A stretch of 30,924 nt of DNA from JAWCQZ01 sp038869515 [NCBI: Halobacteria archaeon] (GTDB lineage: Archaea; Halobacteriota; Syntropharchaeia; JACQPP01). The notes beneath the pieces are model-generated. The model searched no databases and was not told the origin of the DNA. It saw nothing but the letters and a program-made list of their open reading frames with translations. The first letter of the stretch is position 1. Every line of letters begins with the position of its first letter. The DNA is taken from assembly GCA_038869515.1 (NCBI GenBank), contig JAWCQZ010000011.1:1-30924 (forward strand), read 5' to 3'. Made by a program: the position numbers and the translations under genes. Positions 8,087 through 15,512 of the stretch are shown here, one piece after another.

Positions 8087-8742
8087 ATCTCCTCCATCCG
8101 GTCGCTCAGCATCCTATCCCCGTGGATGACCACGTCCCTCAGAATCTGCGCGATCTCCTTCCGGAAGACCGCCCGGCCGAGGAACTCGGGGGGCCGCACC
8201 ATGTCGGTGTGCCTCTCCATCAGCCGGGACATCTGCTCCCCCAGTTTCAACTGCTCGTCGCACAGGAGTTCCAGCTCCTTCCGCTTCGGGAAGCCGCTGC
8301 GGGCCAGTTCGAGCCAGGTCTCCCCCTCCCCCATGAGGAGCGCCCGGACCCCCCGTATGCGGTTGGCGTAGGCCTTCCGGAGCAACTCCTTCATCTCGGC
8401 CGCCTTCGGGTGGTCCTTCTGGACCCGGTTCCACACCTCGTCCACCTTGAGGAACTCCTCGAAGGTCTCGCCGGCCGCCGTCTCCGGCTCCCGGTCCGAC
8501 GCCGCGACGTCGAGGACGAAGTCGATCATCCTCCGGCCCCGCAGCCGCGCCCGGTCCCGCCCGACCCACTTGAAGAGCCCCTGGATGACCGGGTTCAGGA
8601 GGCCGCCCAGGACTCCCGGGACGAGGGAGCGGATCCGCTCCTCCACAACCCTGAGGGTCTCCTCGAGGGAGGCGTAGAGCTCCCTGCGGAGCACCTCCTT
8701 CTTCCGCTTCAGGTCGCCGTTCGGCTCGGCGGCGGGGGCCAT
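8077..8742 (-). CDS. Helical protein of unknown function (paralogue of the 22736-23419 gene)
   Basis: 221 residues, mostly helical, without signal peptide. The N-terminal part is charged and is followed by a hydrophobic patch (LVPGVLGGLLNPVIQGLF, about 41-58). I do not recognise a named family. It is clearly homologous to the protein at 22736-23419. Both have an NP motif before a conserved RxR...RR stretch, a DHP followed about 25 residues later by an EG, an F/ELE segment, and an RKE(I/V) helix ending in an I..IYR motif. The ATG at 8742 is about 24 nt from a TTTTTAGC element (8762-8769), suggesting its own leaderless message although it sits just behind the JAMM gene. Function unknown. Confidence 0.75.
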   Translation of the reverse strand: MAPAAEPNGDLKRKKEVLRRELYASLEETLRVVEERIRSLVPGVLGGLLNPVIQGLFKWVGRDRARLRGRRMIDFVLDVAASDREPETAAGETFEEFLKVDEVWNRVQKDHPKAAEMKELLRKAYANRIRGVRALLMGEGETWLELARSGFPKRKELELLCDEQLKLGEQMSRLMERHTDMVRPPEFLGRAVFRKEIAQILRDVVIHGDRMLSDRMEEIYR

Positions 8743-8762
8743 CCATGGGCTAATCCCCCCGG

Positions 8763-9323
8763 CTAAAAACCCCCCCCGGCCTGCGCTCTTCCGGCGGAGA
8801 AAATCTCCAGCGTCGCCGGGGCGAGCCCCTCTCCCCTCCGGCGGTAGAGGGCCGTCCCGCCGCCGGCCGGGTCCACGATGAGCGCCACCTGCCACTCCTC
8901 GGGGAAGAAGCGGGTGTGGAGGAAGAGGTCCTTCCCCGAGGGAGAGACGCCGATGCCCGGGTGGGAGTGGAACCAGCCGACGGCGGCCCACGCGGGAAGC
9001 GCCTCCTCCAGGCGGTCGGCCATGCCTCTCCACGCCTCGGGGGTGAATGTGAGGTGGCCCGGGCCCCCCTCCGTTTCCTCGGCGGGGAGGGCGGCGTGGA
9101 CCACCACGAGCCCCCGCCTCCCGAGGCCCGCCAGGAGGCCCCCCGCCTCACGGGAGGGTTCGGCGCGGACGTGGGCCCAGAGGGCGTTCCACGCCTCCTC
9201 CCGGATGAAGGCGCGGAGGCCCGGCCCGCCGGGGCCGACCCGCCGGAGGACCGACGACCGTGGCGGGGCCCGGGGCGCCCGGCGGGGGACGGGCAGGTCG
9301 GAGAGGCGGAGTTCGTCGCTCAC
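8763..9323 (-). CDS. JAMM/MPN+ metallopeptidase
   Basis: A 186-residue protein with a complete zinc-peptidase JAMM motif: upstream Glu59 (SREAGG) and His119-Ser-His121-Pro...Ser129-x-x-Asp132. The block HSHPGIG...SGKD resembles the proteasomal Rpn11/CSN5 version. Family members remove ubiquitin-like proteins or small sulfur-carrier proteins (SAMPs, CysO) from targets; archaeal homologues are desampylases. A plausible partner is the Gly-Gly-tailed protein at 15929-16201. The first 35 residues are Arg/Pro-rich and precede the domain. The start codon is GTG 9323, overlapping the stop of the HTH mini-gene (GTGA), so the two are coupled. The start is certain only to that degree; no ATG fits better. 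Confidence 0.88.
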   Translation of the reverse strand: MSDELRLSDLPVPRRAPRAPPRSSVLRRVGPGGPGLRAFIREEAWNALWAHVRAEPSREAGGLLAGLGRRGLVVVHAALPAEETEGGPGHLTFTPEAWRGMADRLEEALPAWAAVGWFHSHPGIGVSPSGKDLFLHTRFFPEEWQVALIVDPAGGGTALYRRRGEGLAPATLEIFSAGRAQAGGGF

Positions 9324-9451
9324 GCCGCCCCCAGGAGGGCCTCGAAGACCCGCTTCTCCGCCCGCCGGAGAGTCTCGCCCACCGTGGACTTGTCCATCCC
9401 GAGGAGCCTCCCGAGGGTGGCGAGGGGGAGGTCCACCACGGCGCGCTCCAC
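9320..9451 (-). CDS. HTH mini-protein (bacterio-opsin-activator-type HTH)
   Basis: About 43 residues, too short for most gene finders. The sequence LATLGRLLGMDKSTVGETLR followed by RAEKRVFEALLG matches the HTH_10 (bacterio-opsin activator) or sigma-region-4-like helix-turn-helix, with no other domain. The stop at 9320-9322 overlaps the GTG start of the JAMM gene (4 bp), which makes translational coupling likely and supports it as a real gene. The start is uncertain: GTG 9451 lies about 24 nt from a TTAAAG box at 9473-9478, and later GTGs at 9439 and 9436 are possible. A perfect 16-bp palindrome covers its start and may be its own operator. It could be a domain left after truncation of a larger regulator. 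Confidence 0.6.
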   Translation of the reverse strand: MERAVVDLPLATLGRLLGMDKSTVGETLRRAEKRVFEALLGAA

Positions 9452-9466
9452 GCCAACATGTTGGCG
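9451..9466. promoter_or_regulatory. Perfect 16-bp palindrome, candidate operator
   Basis: CGCCAACATGTTGGCG is exactly self-complementary. It sits between the TATA-like box (9473-9478) and the start region of the HTH-JAMM pair, where a bound protein would block transcription, and just upstream of the divergent diiron gene. The coupled HTH mini-protein is the obvious candidate ligand; this is inference. Confidence 0.5.
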
Positions 9467-9471
9467 CACCT

Positions 9472-9478
9472 CTTTAAG
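9472..9478. promoter_or_regulatory. Shared TATA-like box (CTTTAAG) between HTH-JAMM and the diiron gene
   Basis: CTTTAAG centred at 9475 is 27-28 nt before ATG 9503 on the plus strand and about 24 nt before GTG 9451 on the minus strand. The core TTTAA is nearly palindromic, so one box may serve both directions. Confidence 0.45.
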
Positions 9479-9502
9479 TGATTTTGCGCCGCCATGGAGG
9501 GG

Positions 9503-10483
9503 ATGGAGCCGCTGGACCCCCTCCCGGGAGTCCCGACCCGCTACGACACCCTGTTCACGATGGACTACCTCCGGGGCAAGGTCCCCCGGCTGGCCCGCCT
9601 CTACGAGAACGCGAAGCGGGACCAGTGGAACGCCGCGACAGACATCGACTGGTCCATCGAGGTTGACCCCGCGAAGGAGAACTTCCCCGACGCGATGCTC
9701 CCCATCTACGGGACCCCCCTCTGGAAGGAGTTGAGCGCCGAGAAAAAGCTCCAGTTGCGCAAGGACGGCGCCGCGTGGATCCTCTCCCAGTTCCTCCACG
9801 GGGAGCAGGGGGCCCTCCTCACCGTCGCCCAGGTGGTGAACTCCGTCCCCGACTACGACGCCAAGCTCTACGCCTCGACCCAGACCGTGGACGAGGGGCG
9901 CCACGTGGAGGTCTACGGCCGCTACCTCCAGGAGAAGGCGAGGGCGATGATGCCGATCAACCCCAACCTCCACGCGATGCTCAACGACATCCTCGGCGAG
10001 TCCCGCTGGGACATGAAGTACCTCGGGATGCAGATTCTCATCGAGGGGCTCGCCCTGGGGGCCTTCGGGATGATCCACAAAACCGCCCGGGAGCCCCTGA
10101 TCAAGGAGATCACACACTACGTCATGAAGGACGAGAGCCGCCACGTCGCCTTCGGCATCATCGCCCTGGAGGACGTCTACAACGCCATGTCCCGCGAGGA
10201 GGTCCGGGTCAGGGAGGCGTTCGCCTACGAGGGCTGCCTCCGGATGCGGGACCGCTTCATCGCGGAGGAGATCGCCCGCAGGAACGGCATCCCGGTGGAA
10301 CTCTGGAACCGGCAATCCATGAACTCGAAACTGATGCAGGAGTTCCGCCGGATGCTCTTCACCCGCATCATGCCGTGCCTGAAGCGGGTCGGCCTCCTCA
10401 GCGACGAGGTCAAGCCGAAGTTCCAGGAACTGGGGCTCCTGAAGTACCAGGACGCCCCCCTCGACTTCGCCGACCTCGGGTAG
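9503..10483 (+). CDS. Ferritin-like diiron protein (R2/AurF-like)
   Basis: 326 residues, all-helical, with a full set of carboxylate-bridged diiron ligands. Numbered from ATG 9494 these are Glu104, Glu134 and His137 (DEGRHVE), Glu184, and Glu214 and His217 (DESRHVAFG). The two EX2H motifs on paired helices are the ferritin-like oxidase/oxygenase pattern, as in ribonucleotide reductase R2, R2-like oxidases and AurF N-oxygenases. The upstream DQWNAATDIDW segment is typical of an uncharacterised bacterial/archaeal subfamily. There is no ribonucleotide reductase large subunit nearby, so a nucleotide role is not supported. ATG 9503 is preferred to ATG 9494 because the TTTAAG box is 27-28 nt from 9503, the spacing seen throughout this window. 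Substrate unknown. Confidence 0.8.
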   Translation: MEPLDPLPGVPTRYDTLFTMDYLRGKVPRLARLYENAKRDQWNAATDIDWSIEVDPAKENFPDAMLPIYGTPLWKELSAEKKLQLRKDGAAWILSQFLHGEQGALLTVAQVVNSVPDYDAKLYASTQTVDEGRHVEVYGRYLQEKARAMMPINPNLHAMLNDILGESRWDMKYLGMQILIEGLALGAFGMIHKTAREPLIKEITHYVMKDESRHVAFGIIALEDVYNAMSREEVRVREAFAYEGCLRMRDRFIAEEIARRNGIPVELWNRQSMNSKLMQEFRRMLFTRIMPCLKRVGLLSDEVKPKFQELGLLKYQDAPLDFADLG

Positions 10484-10537
10484 GGCCCCCCGGGTCCCAG
10501 CGCAACCGTTTTTTCAGGGTCGCCGCCCCCCTCGGGC

Positions 10538-10927
10538 ATGGTCGCCGGTCTCCCCCTCCGGGTCGTCGTCTTCGGCGTGGCGGGGGCCGCCGGCGCGGCC
10601 CTGGTCGCCTCGGCCCTCCTCGGCTTCTCGGGCCAGCGGTGCGCCGATCAGGCGTGGGGCGAGCTCCAGCGGGTCGCGGAGCGCGCCCGGACCCTCGCCT
10701 CTCTCGTGGCGGGCTCCCTGGAGGCCGACCTGAGGCTCCCGGGCTGCGTGGAGGCCGCCTCCTTCGACGCGACGGGGCGCTTCACCCTCCGGGCGGCGGG
10801 TGAGCTCCGGCAGGGACACGCCGGGACCCCGCTCAGCCTGTCCGGCGGCTCCCTGGTCCTCGGTCCCGGGCCCCACCGGCTCGTGCTGACCACCGACGGC
10901 TCGGCGGTCCAAATATCGGAGGCTTGA
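10538..10927 (+). CDS. Membrane-anchored pilin-like protein 1
   Basis: 129 residues: an N-terminal hydrophobic segment (about 5-29) and a small beta-rich extracytoplasmic domain (RFTLRAAGEL, SLVLGPGPHRLVL). The architecture resembles archaeal pilin-like or pseudopilin proteins, which are often encoded in groups of three or four. No clear class III signal peptide cleavage motif is present, so anchoring rather than processing is possible. The start is supported by a T-run (CCGTTTTTTCA, 10506-10516) 26-27 nt upstream of ATG 10538. It is followed by a 160-nt spacer full of inverted repeats, then a second pilin-like gene. Confidence 0.65.
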   Translation: MVAGLPLRVVVFGVAGAAGAALVASALLGFSGQRCADQAWGELQRVAERARTLASLVAGSLEADLRLPGCVEAASFDATGRFTLRAAGELRQGHAGTPLSLSGGSLVLGPGPHRLVLTTDGSAVQISEA

Positions 10928-10952
10928 ATGACACGTTCCACCGGGACGACTG

Positions 10953-11079
10953 CGTCGGTTGCCGACGGGACGAGAGGGCTCCCGAGGGGACCGGCGCGGG
11001 CCTCCGATATTGCCACGCGTCCCGAAGGGGACGCGAGGCGGAGGCCCGCGCCGGCGAAACGAGAGGGTTTCCGAGGGGA
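10953..11079. repeat. Nested inverted repeats in the spacer between pilin-like genes
   Basis: The spacer holds, in order, a hairpin with 6-bp arms (10953-10967, CGTCGG/CCGACG) and a 21-nt element at 10970-10990. Next come perfect 16-bp inverted arms (10991-11006 and 11039-11054, CCGGCGCGGGCCTCCG and its complement). They enclose an 8-bp hairpin with a GAAG loop (11016-11035). Last is a second copy of the 21-nt element at 11059-11079 with 2 mismatches. In addition ATATCGGAGGC at 10913-10923 is complementary to 11000-11010. This could be a structured RNA or a miniature transposable element. Confidence 0.8.
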
Positions 11080-11088
11080 GCGGCAATA

Positions 11089-11964
11089 ATGGCCTGGGCC
11101 GATTTCTGGCTGAGCCGCATCGGTCTTCTCGCGGCCGCGGGCGTCCTCCTGGTCGCCGCCCTGCTCATCCCCTCCGCCCTCGCGCCCCGGGGCCAGGAGG
11201 CTGCCGCGGCCCGGGCGGCCGACGAGATCGCCCAGCGTGCGGCGGCGCTCGCGGGAGCCCTCCCCGGGACCGCGGAGCGGCTCCTCCTGCCCGAGGGGGT
11301 GGAGGTCGAGGTCGGGCCCGGGCAGGTCGCCGCCCGCGCCGGCCCCTACCGGGAGGTCCGCTATCTTCCCCGCCCCCTCGTGGGGCCCACCTCCTTCGGG
11401 GCGGAGGCGGGGCTCTTCGAGGGCGCGGTGGCGCTCCGGTGCGGTCCCGACTCCGCCTGCGCGGAGGAGGCGCTCGACCGCGCCCGGGCAGAGTTCCGGG
11501 AGTTTCCGCTCCGACCCATCGGGCGGGCGGTCGCCCTGGAGCGCCTCGGGCCCGCCGCCCTCGACTCCGTTTTCATCTCCGAGCCGGGGAGGAGCGTGCT
11601 CCGGGCGCGGCCGGAGCTCCGGAGGGACGAGGGGGGCGCGACGCTGCAGCGGGTCGAGGTCCTCCACCTCGGGGGCCCTTCCCTCGACGTCCGGGGGGCG
11701 GAGGTCCGGCTGTCGGCCTGGGGCGAGCCCCTCGGCACCGTCGCCCTCCCCGCCACGGTCGGAATCGCGGGGACCCGCGGAGTCGGGGGGGTCTTCCACT
11801 CCAACAACACCTCGGGTCCCCTCTGGGAGGCGGGGGAGTCGGGGTGGGTCAACGTCGCCCGTGGCCGGCGCGCCCTGATTCCGGGAGACCTGGTGCGGTT
11901 CGAGTTGTGGAGCGGGAGCCGCCTCCTCGCCCGGGCCGACGGGGAGGTGGCGGACCGGAGGTAG
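11089..11964 (+). CDS. Membrane-anchored pilin-like protein 2
   Basis: 291 residues from ATG 11089. N-terminal membrane segment at about 10-30 (RIGLLAAAGVLLVAALLIPS), then a helix rich in Ala/Arg and a large extracytoplasmic, beta-rich region. The C-terminus (GDLVRFELWSGSRLLARADG) looks like the end of archaeal type IV pilin-like domains, where a strand of the form V.V...SG..LA is usual. An in-frame TTG at 10924 would add 55 residues without coding character and overlap the inverted-repeat element, so ATG 11089 is the better start. No TATA-like box lies at the leaderless distance, so it is probably cotranscribed with pilin-like protein 1. Function inferred only from architecture. Confidence 0.65.
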   Translation: MAWADFWLSRIGLLAAAGVLLVAALLIPSALAPRGQEAAAARAADEIAQRAAALAGALPGTAERLLLPEGVEVEVGPGQVAARAGPYREVRYLPRPLVGPTSFGAEAGLFEGAVALRCGPDSACAEEALDRARAEFREFPLRPIGRAVALERLGPAALDSVFISEPGRSVLRARPELRRDEGGATLQRVEVLHLGGPSLDVRGAEVRLSAWGEPLGTVALPATVGIAGTRGVGGVFHSNNTSGPLWEAGESGWVNVARGRRALIPGDLVRFELWSGSRLLARADGEVADRR

Positions 11965-11965
11965 A

Positions 11966-12068
11966 TGGAGCGGTCCCATCTGTCGCCGGGGGGGAGGGGG
12001 CTCCGCCCCCTCCCCCCCGTCGCACCTTCCGGCGCTCCTGGCCCCGCACTCCGGGCAGGGCCGCTCCA
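11966..12068. repeat. GC hairpin element between pilin-like genes 2 and 3
   Basis: Inside the 149-nt gap 11965-12113, arms TGGAGCGG (11966-11973) and CCGCTCCA (12061-12068) flank a very stable hairpin. That hairpin has a 15-bp perfect stem of C plus a G-rich run (11987-12001) and its complement (12005-12019) around a TCC loop. No coding signal is seen. Function unknown; it may block or attenuate transcription or be a structured RNA. Confidence 0.75.
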
Positions 12069-12113
12069 CAGGCCCGCCCCCCCTCCTCCCCCCCGACCAG
12101 GAGGCATCTGAAA

Positions 12114-12530
12114 GTGGAAGGAGCGCAGGACTTGATTTCACTGGCGGCCGTGGGAATCGGCTTCGTCCTCTTCTTCGCGGTCCTGGTCCAGGCGTGGGAC
12201 GGCCACGAGGAGCGGCAGGACCTCCTCCGCTCCTTCCGGGAGAGCCTCGTCCTGGCCGACACCCTGCGGAAGGACCCTGCGCTGACCCTCCCGGGACGCC
12301 CCGACATCCTCGACGGCGAACGGCTCCGGGAGTCGGAGGCAGGGAGGCTCCTCGGAAAACGGTTCGCCAGGGGTCTCCACATCTCCCTGAACGTCACGAC
12401 CGAATCGTGGAGGCGGCTCGTCGGTCCTCCGCCGCCGGACCGGACCCTGGTGGCCGCCGTCCCGGTGGCGGTCGCATGGAGCCCGGCGCGGGTCGAGGCG
12501 GGGAGCCTCCGGGTGGCGCTGTGGCGATGA
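12114..12530 (+). CDS. Membrane-anchored pilin-like protein 3
   Basis: 138 residues from a GTG at 12114, chosen because it follows a GGAGG Shine-Dalgarno sequence (12100-12104) by 9 nt and gives an N-terminus EGAQDLISLAAVGIGFVLFF, i.e. a short charged stretch then one membrane segment. This is the layout of archaeal pilin-like proteins that follow type IV pilus-like operons. The rest (RESLVLADTLRKDP...LVAAVPVAVAW...RVEAGSLRVALWR) is extracytoplasmic, with an overall pattern like the uncharacterised DUF7287-type family, though I cannot verify that. The stop overlaps an ATG (ATGA at 12527), suggesting coupling with the next, apparently broken gene. Confidence 0.6.
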   Translation: MEGAQDLISLAAVGIGFVLFFAVLVQAWDGHEERQDLLRSFRESLVLADTLRKDPALTLPGRPDILDGERLRESEAGRLLGKRFARGLHISLNVTTESWRRLVGPPPPDRTLVAAVPVAVAWSPARVEAGSLRVALWR

Positions 12531-12805
12531 GCGCGGACCGGGGCGAGGGGGGTCTCTGGGAGGTTCGTTCAACGCGACCTCGGTCCGCGCCCTCGGCTCC
12601 CTGGAGCGGTTCAACCTCACCGTCGCTTGGCGCCCCGTCCCGCGGGCGGGGCCGGAGGCGCGGGCCGAAGACCCCCTCTTCCGGGCCCTCGCCGGGCAGG
12701 CGCTGGCCCGGCACGTCGCCTCGGGCGGGAGCGCTGAGGGCCGGCTCGACGCCCAGTTGCGGTCCAACCGGGTCCGGGCCGGTCCCGGCCCTGTGGCGGG
12801 TGTGA
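12527..12805 (+). pseudogene. Frameshifted pilin-like gene (disrupted or sequence error)
   Basis: ATG 12527 overlaps the previous stop but its frame soon loses coding character. Between about 12566 and 12780 a different frame (+2 relative to the ATG) has nearly all G/C third positions and reads as protein-like, including FNATSVRALGSLERFNLTV. That frame has no start and no stop before 12996. A run of six G at 12547-12552 is a likely indel site, and a second shift would be needed to reach the TGA at 12803-12805. The reconstructed product would be a fourth pilin-like protein. A sequencing or assembly error is as likely as a true pseudogene. Confidence 0.4.
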
Positions 12806-12806
12806 A

Positions 12807-12814
12807 CCGTTTTG
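12807..12814 (+). promoter_or_regulatory. TATA-like box of the zinc-finger/mannosidase operon
   Basis: AACCGTTTTG has its T-run centred 26-27 nt before ATG 12838. The same AACCGTTTT context precedes the gene at 10538 at the same distance. Confidence 0.45.
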
Positions 12815-12837
12815 TGCCCCGCGCCGCAGGGGGCCCC

Positions 12838-12996
12838 ATGGCGTGCGAGATGTGCGGCGCCCCCGGGCCCCTTCAGGACGCGGTCTTCTTCGACCACGAC
12901 CCGGTCCTGAAGGCGCAGCAGAGGCGGCCGGTGAAACTCTGCGCGGAGTGCGCCTCCTCCATGGAGATCGAGCCCACCGGGGGGGCCTCGGAATGA
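12838..12996 (+). CDS. Small zinc-finger protein
   Basis: 52 residues. Two Cys pairs (CEMC at residues 3-6 and CAEC at about 36-39) would bind one zinc ion in a ribbon-like fold; the sequence between them is charged (VFFDHDPVLKAQQRRPVKL). There is no membrane segment. The ATG at 12838 has a TATA-like T-run 26-27 nt upstream. The stop overlaps the GH38 mannosidase start (ATGA at 12993-12996), so the two are translationally coupled. The role is unknown; such small zinc ribbons often bind nucleic acid or act as protein adaptors. The upstream reading frame is open, which is why a longer fusion is possible, but the promoter and methionine favour this short form. Confidence 0.7.
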   Translation: MACEMCGAPGPLQDAVFFDHDPVLKAQQRRPVKLCAECASSMEIEPTGGASE

Positions 12997-15512
12997 AGGA
13001 GTTGGCCGGTCGCGAAATCTTCGCCGTCCCCCACTTTCACTTCGACTTCGAGTGGTGGAAGTCCCTCGAGGGCTACGCCGAGGACGTGAAGGAGGTCCTC
13101 CGGGGCGCCCTCGACCTCCTCGACCGGAGGCCCGACTTCCGGTTCACCGTGGACGGCCTCTACGCGGCCCGACTGGTCCTCGGGACCCCCGAGGAGGCGC
13201 GCTTCCGCCGCCACCTCAAGGAGGGGCGCATCGAAATCGTCGGCAACACGATTTGCGGCCCCGACGAGAACCTCCCCACCGGGGAGGGGCTCATCCGGCA
13301 GCTGCTGCTGGTCCGGCGGAAGTTCCGGGAGACCTTCGGGACGTGGGGCCGGGTGGCGTGGATGATCGACGAGTTTGGCCACTCCGCCCAGATGCCCCAG
13401 ATTTTCCTCAAGGCGGGGATGGAGGCTTTCTCCTTCGCCCGGGGCATCCCCCACGGTTCGGACCACCCGGCCGACTTCTGGTGGGAGGCCCCCGACGGCT
13501 CCCGCGTCCTCACCCACCACATGGCGACCCACTACGCGGGGTTCGCCCCCTTCCTGCCGCCGCCGCTGGGTGCGACCCACGACGAGGAGGCGGAGTTCAC
13601 CGCCCGCTTCCTCGCGCCCCGCAGTCCCGGGCCCCTCTTCATGCCGATGGGGACCGACTTCACCGTCCCCTCGATGAAGTGGGCCGAGTTCTGGGACCGC
13701 TGGAACCGCGACCCGGACGGGCGTCCCAGGGCCCGCTTCGCGCTCCCCTCCGACTACTTCCGCGCCCTGGAGCCGCACCGGGAGGGGCTGCCGGTGGTCC
13801 GGGGCGAATTCAACCCGCTGTTCGAGGGGTGCTACGAGTCGCGGGAGGGGCTGAAGAAGCGGATGAGGTCCACCGCCCATCTCCTCCTGGAAGCGGAGCG
13901 GTGGAACGCGGTCGCGCAATCCCTGGGGGTCCCGCCCCGCGACCTCGACGGGGCGTGGGAGGAGGCGGTGGCCAACGACGCCCACGACGTCGGGTGCGGA
14001 ACCATCACCGACCCCCTCGCCGAAAAGGCGGAGGCGCGCTACCGCAGGGCCGGGGAGCGGGGTCGGGGGGTCCTGGAGGAGGCGCTCGAAGCGGTCGCGT
14101 CGCAGGCGGATACGAACGGCCCCGGGAGGGCCCACGTCGTCTTCAACAGCCTCCCCTGGAAGCGGACCCTCTGCGTCGAACTCCCGGGCGCGGGTCTGGC
14201 GGAGGTCGAACTCCCGCCCCTCGGGTTCCGGGTTGTCCGCGGAGCCGGGCACACTCCCCCCGGGGGGGCCGGGGCGCGGGCCGCCCTCGAAGGCCGGGGC
14301 GCGCTCCTGGAGAACGACCGCCTCCGGGTCGAGGTGGACCCCCTCGGGAATGTGGTGGCGGCCGACAAGGCGGGAGGCGCGGCCGTCCGGGGCAACCGGC
14401 TCCGGTGCGAGGAGGACCTCGGGAACCTCTGGGTCGTCCGTACCACCGGAATCCGCCTCGGTCCCGCAACACCCGCGAACCTCCGGGTGGTCGAGCGGGG
14501 GCCCCTGAGAGCGGTCGTCGAGGCGACCGGGAGCCACCCCCACTTCGAGTGGGCCAAGCGCGTCATCCTCCACCGCACCTCGCGGGTCGTGGAGTTCGAG
14601 ACCGACATCCGCTACACCGGCCGCTCCTCCCGCGTCACCGCCGAGTTCGACGGGCCGACCGGCGACCGGACCCTCCACGAAATCCCCTACGGCGCCGTAG
14701 AGCGCGGCCCCGGAATCTGGCCGGTCCAGAACTGGGCCGCCGCCGACGGGTGGGCCCTCCTCAACCGGGGCATCCCCTCGCTCCAGACGAAACCGGGCCG
14801 CATGGCCCTTGGCCTGATGCGCTCGGTCGAGGTGCTGCCCCTCCGGCTCATCCCCCACCTCCTCCGCCGCCTCCCGGCGCTGGTGAAGGCTCTTGGCGGG
14901 GCTCTGGCCGCAATCTCGAAGGGCTACAACCGGTTCGAGGACATCATGATGCCGTTCCACCACCTGGTCCTGCGGGAGTTCGCGTCGAAGGGCCCCGGGT
15001 TCGAGGCGAGGGGAGGCATCACGATTCCCGACCATCTCATCCCCGCCATCCTGCGGTGGAAGGTCTCGACGGCGTGGGAGCGCGGCCTCCACAGGTTCCA
15101 CTACGCGCTCGCGCTGGGCGTGGAGCGCGACGCCCTCCCGCGCCTCGGGATGGAGTTCCAGCACCCGGCGCGGGTGGTGGCTGCGGAGCCCCACCCCGGG
15201 GAGTTGGGGGCGGAGCACTCGTTCGCGGCGGTCGCGTCGCGGAGCGAGGCGACCGGAGGCGACGGAGTCGGCTCGGCCGACCAGACTCCGGTCTTGTGGA
15301 CCGCCCTGCGGCGCGATGCCGAAGGGCGGTGGGTCGCAAGGCTCGTCAACATGTCCGGCGGGCCGGTGACCGCGCGGCCGCGCTTCTTCCGGCGCATCGT
15401 CCGGGCCGAGAAGGTCGCGCTCACCGAGGAGGAGGTCTACGGGCCGGTCCCGTGGCCCGAGGTCCCATTGGGGCCGTGGGAGATTGCGACGGTGAGGATG
15501 GTGGAAGGGTAG
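12993..15512 (+). CDS. GH38 alpha-mannosidase
   Basis: 839 residues, a full-length family GH38 retaining alpha-mannosidase that uses zinc to cleave alpha-mannosides. The N-terminal HFHFDFEWW holds the metal-binding His/Asp. WMIDEFGHSAQMPQIF (near 125) contains the catalytic nucleophile Asp, and NDAHDVGCGTITD (near 330) supplies another metal ligand. C-terminal beta domains follow. There is no signal peptide, so it probably acts in the cytosol on glycans taken up or trimmed from N-glycans, which is inference. The start overlaps the small zinc-finger stop (ATGA) and is preferred over longer upstream frames, which have no coding character. It is the last gene before a 416-bp non-coding stretch. 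Confidence 0.9.
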   Translation: MKELAGREIFAVPHFHFDFEWWKSLEGYAEDVKEVLRGALDLLDRRPDFRFTVDGLYAARLVLGTPEEARFRRHLKEGRIEIVGNTICGPDENLPTGEGLIRQLLLVRRKFRETFGTWGRVAWMIDEFGHSAQMPQIFLKAGMEAFSFARGIPHGSDHPADFWWEAPDGSRVLTHHMATHYAGFAPFLPPPLGATHDEEAEFTARFLAPRSPGPLFMPMGTDFTVPSMKWAEFWDRWNRDPDGRPRARFALPSDYFRALEPHREGLPVVRGEFNPLFEGCYESREGLKKRMRSTAHLLLEAERWNAVAQSLGVPPRDLDGAWEEAVANDAHDVGCGTITDPLAEKAEARYRRAGERGRGVLEEALEAVASQADTNGPGRAHVVFNSLPWKRTLCVELPGAGLAEVELPPLGFRVVRGAGHTPPGGAGARAALEGRGALLENDRLRVEVDPLGNVVAADKAGGAAVRGNRLRCEEDLGNLWVVRTTGIRLGPATPANLRVVERGPLRAVVEATGSHPHFEWAKRVILHRTSRVVEFETDIRYTGRSSRVTAEFDGPTGDRTLHEIPYGAVERGPGIWPVQNWAAADGWALLNRGIPSLQTKPGRMALGLMRSVEVLPLRLIPHLLRRLPALVKALGGALAAISKGYNRFEDIMMPFHHLVLREFASKGPGFEARGGITIPDHLIPAILRWKVSTAWERGLHRFHYALALGVERDALPRLGMEFQHPARVVAAEPHPGELGAEHSFAAVASRSEATGGDGVGSADQTPVLWTALRRDAEGRWVARLVNMSGGPVTARPRFFRRIVRAEKVALTEEEVYGPVPWPEVPLGPWEIATVRMVEG

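Noticed and set aside
10924-11089. N-terminal extension of pilin-like protein 2 from a TTG
   Set aside because: Composition non-coding and it lies on the inverted-repeat element.
12873-15218. 781-residue open frame on the minus strand
   Set aside because: Antisense shadow of the GH38 gene; high GC makes long antisense frames common.
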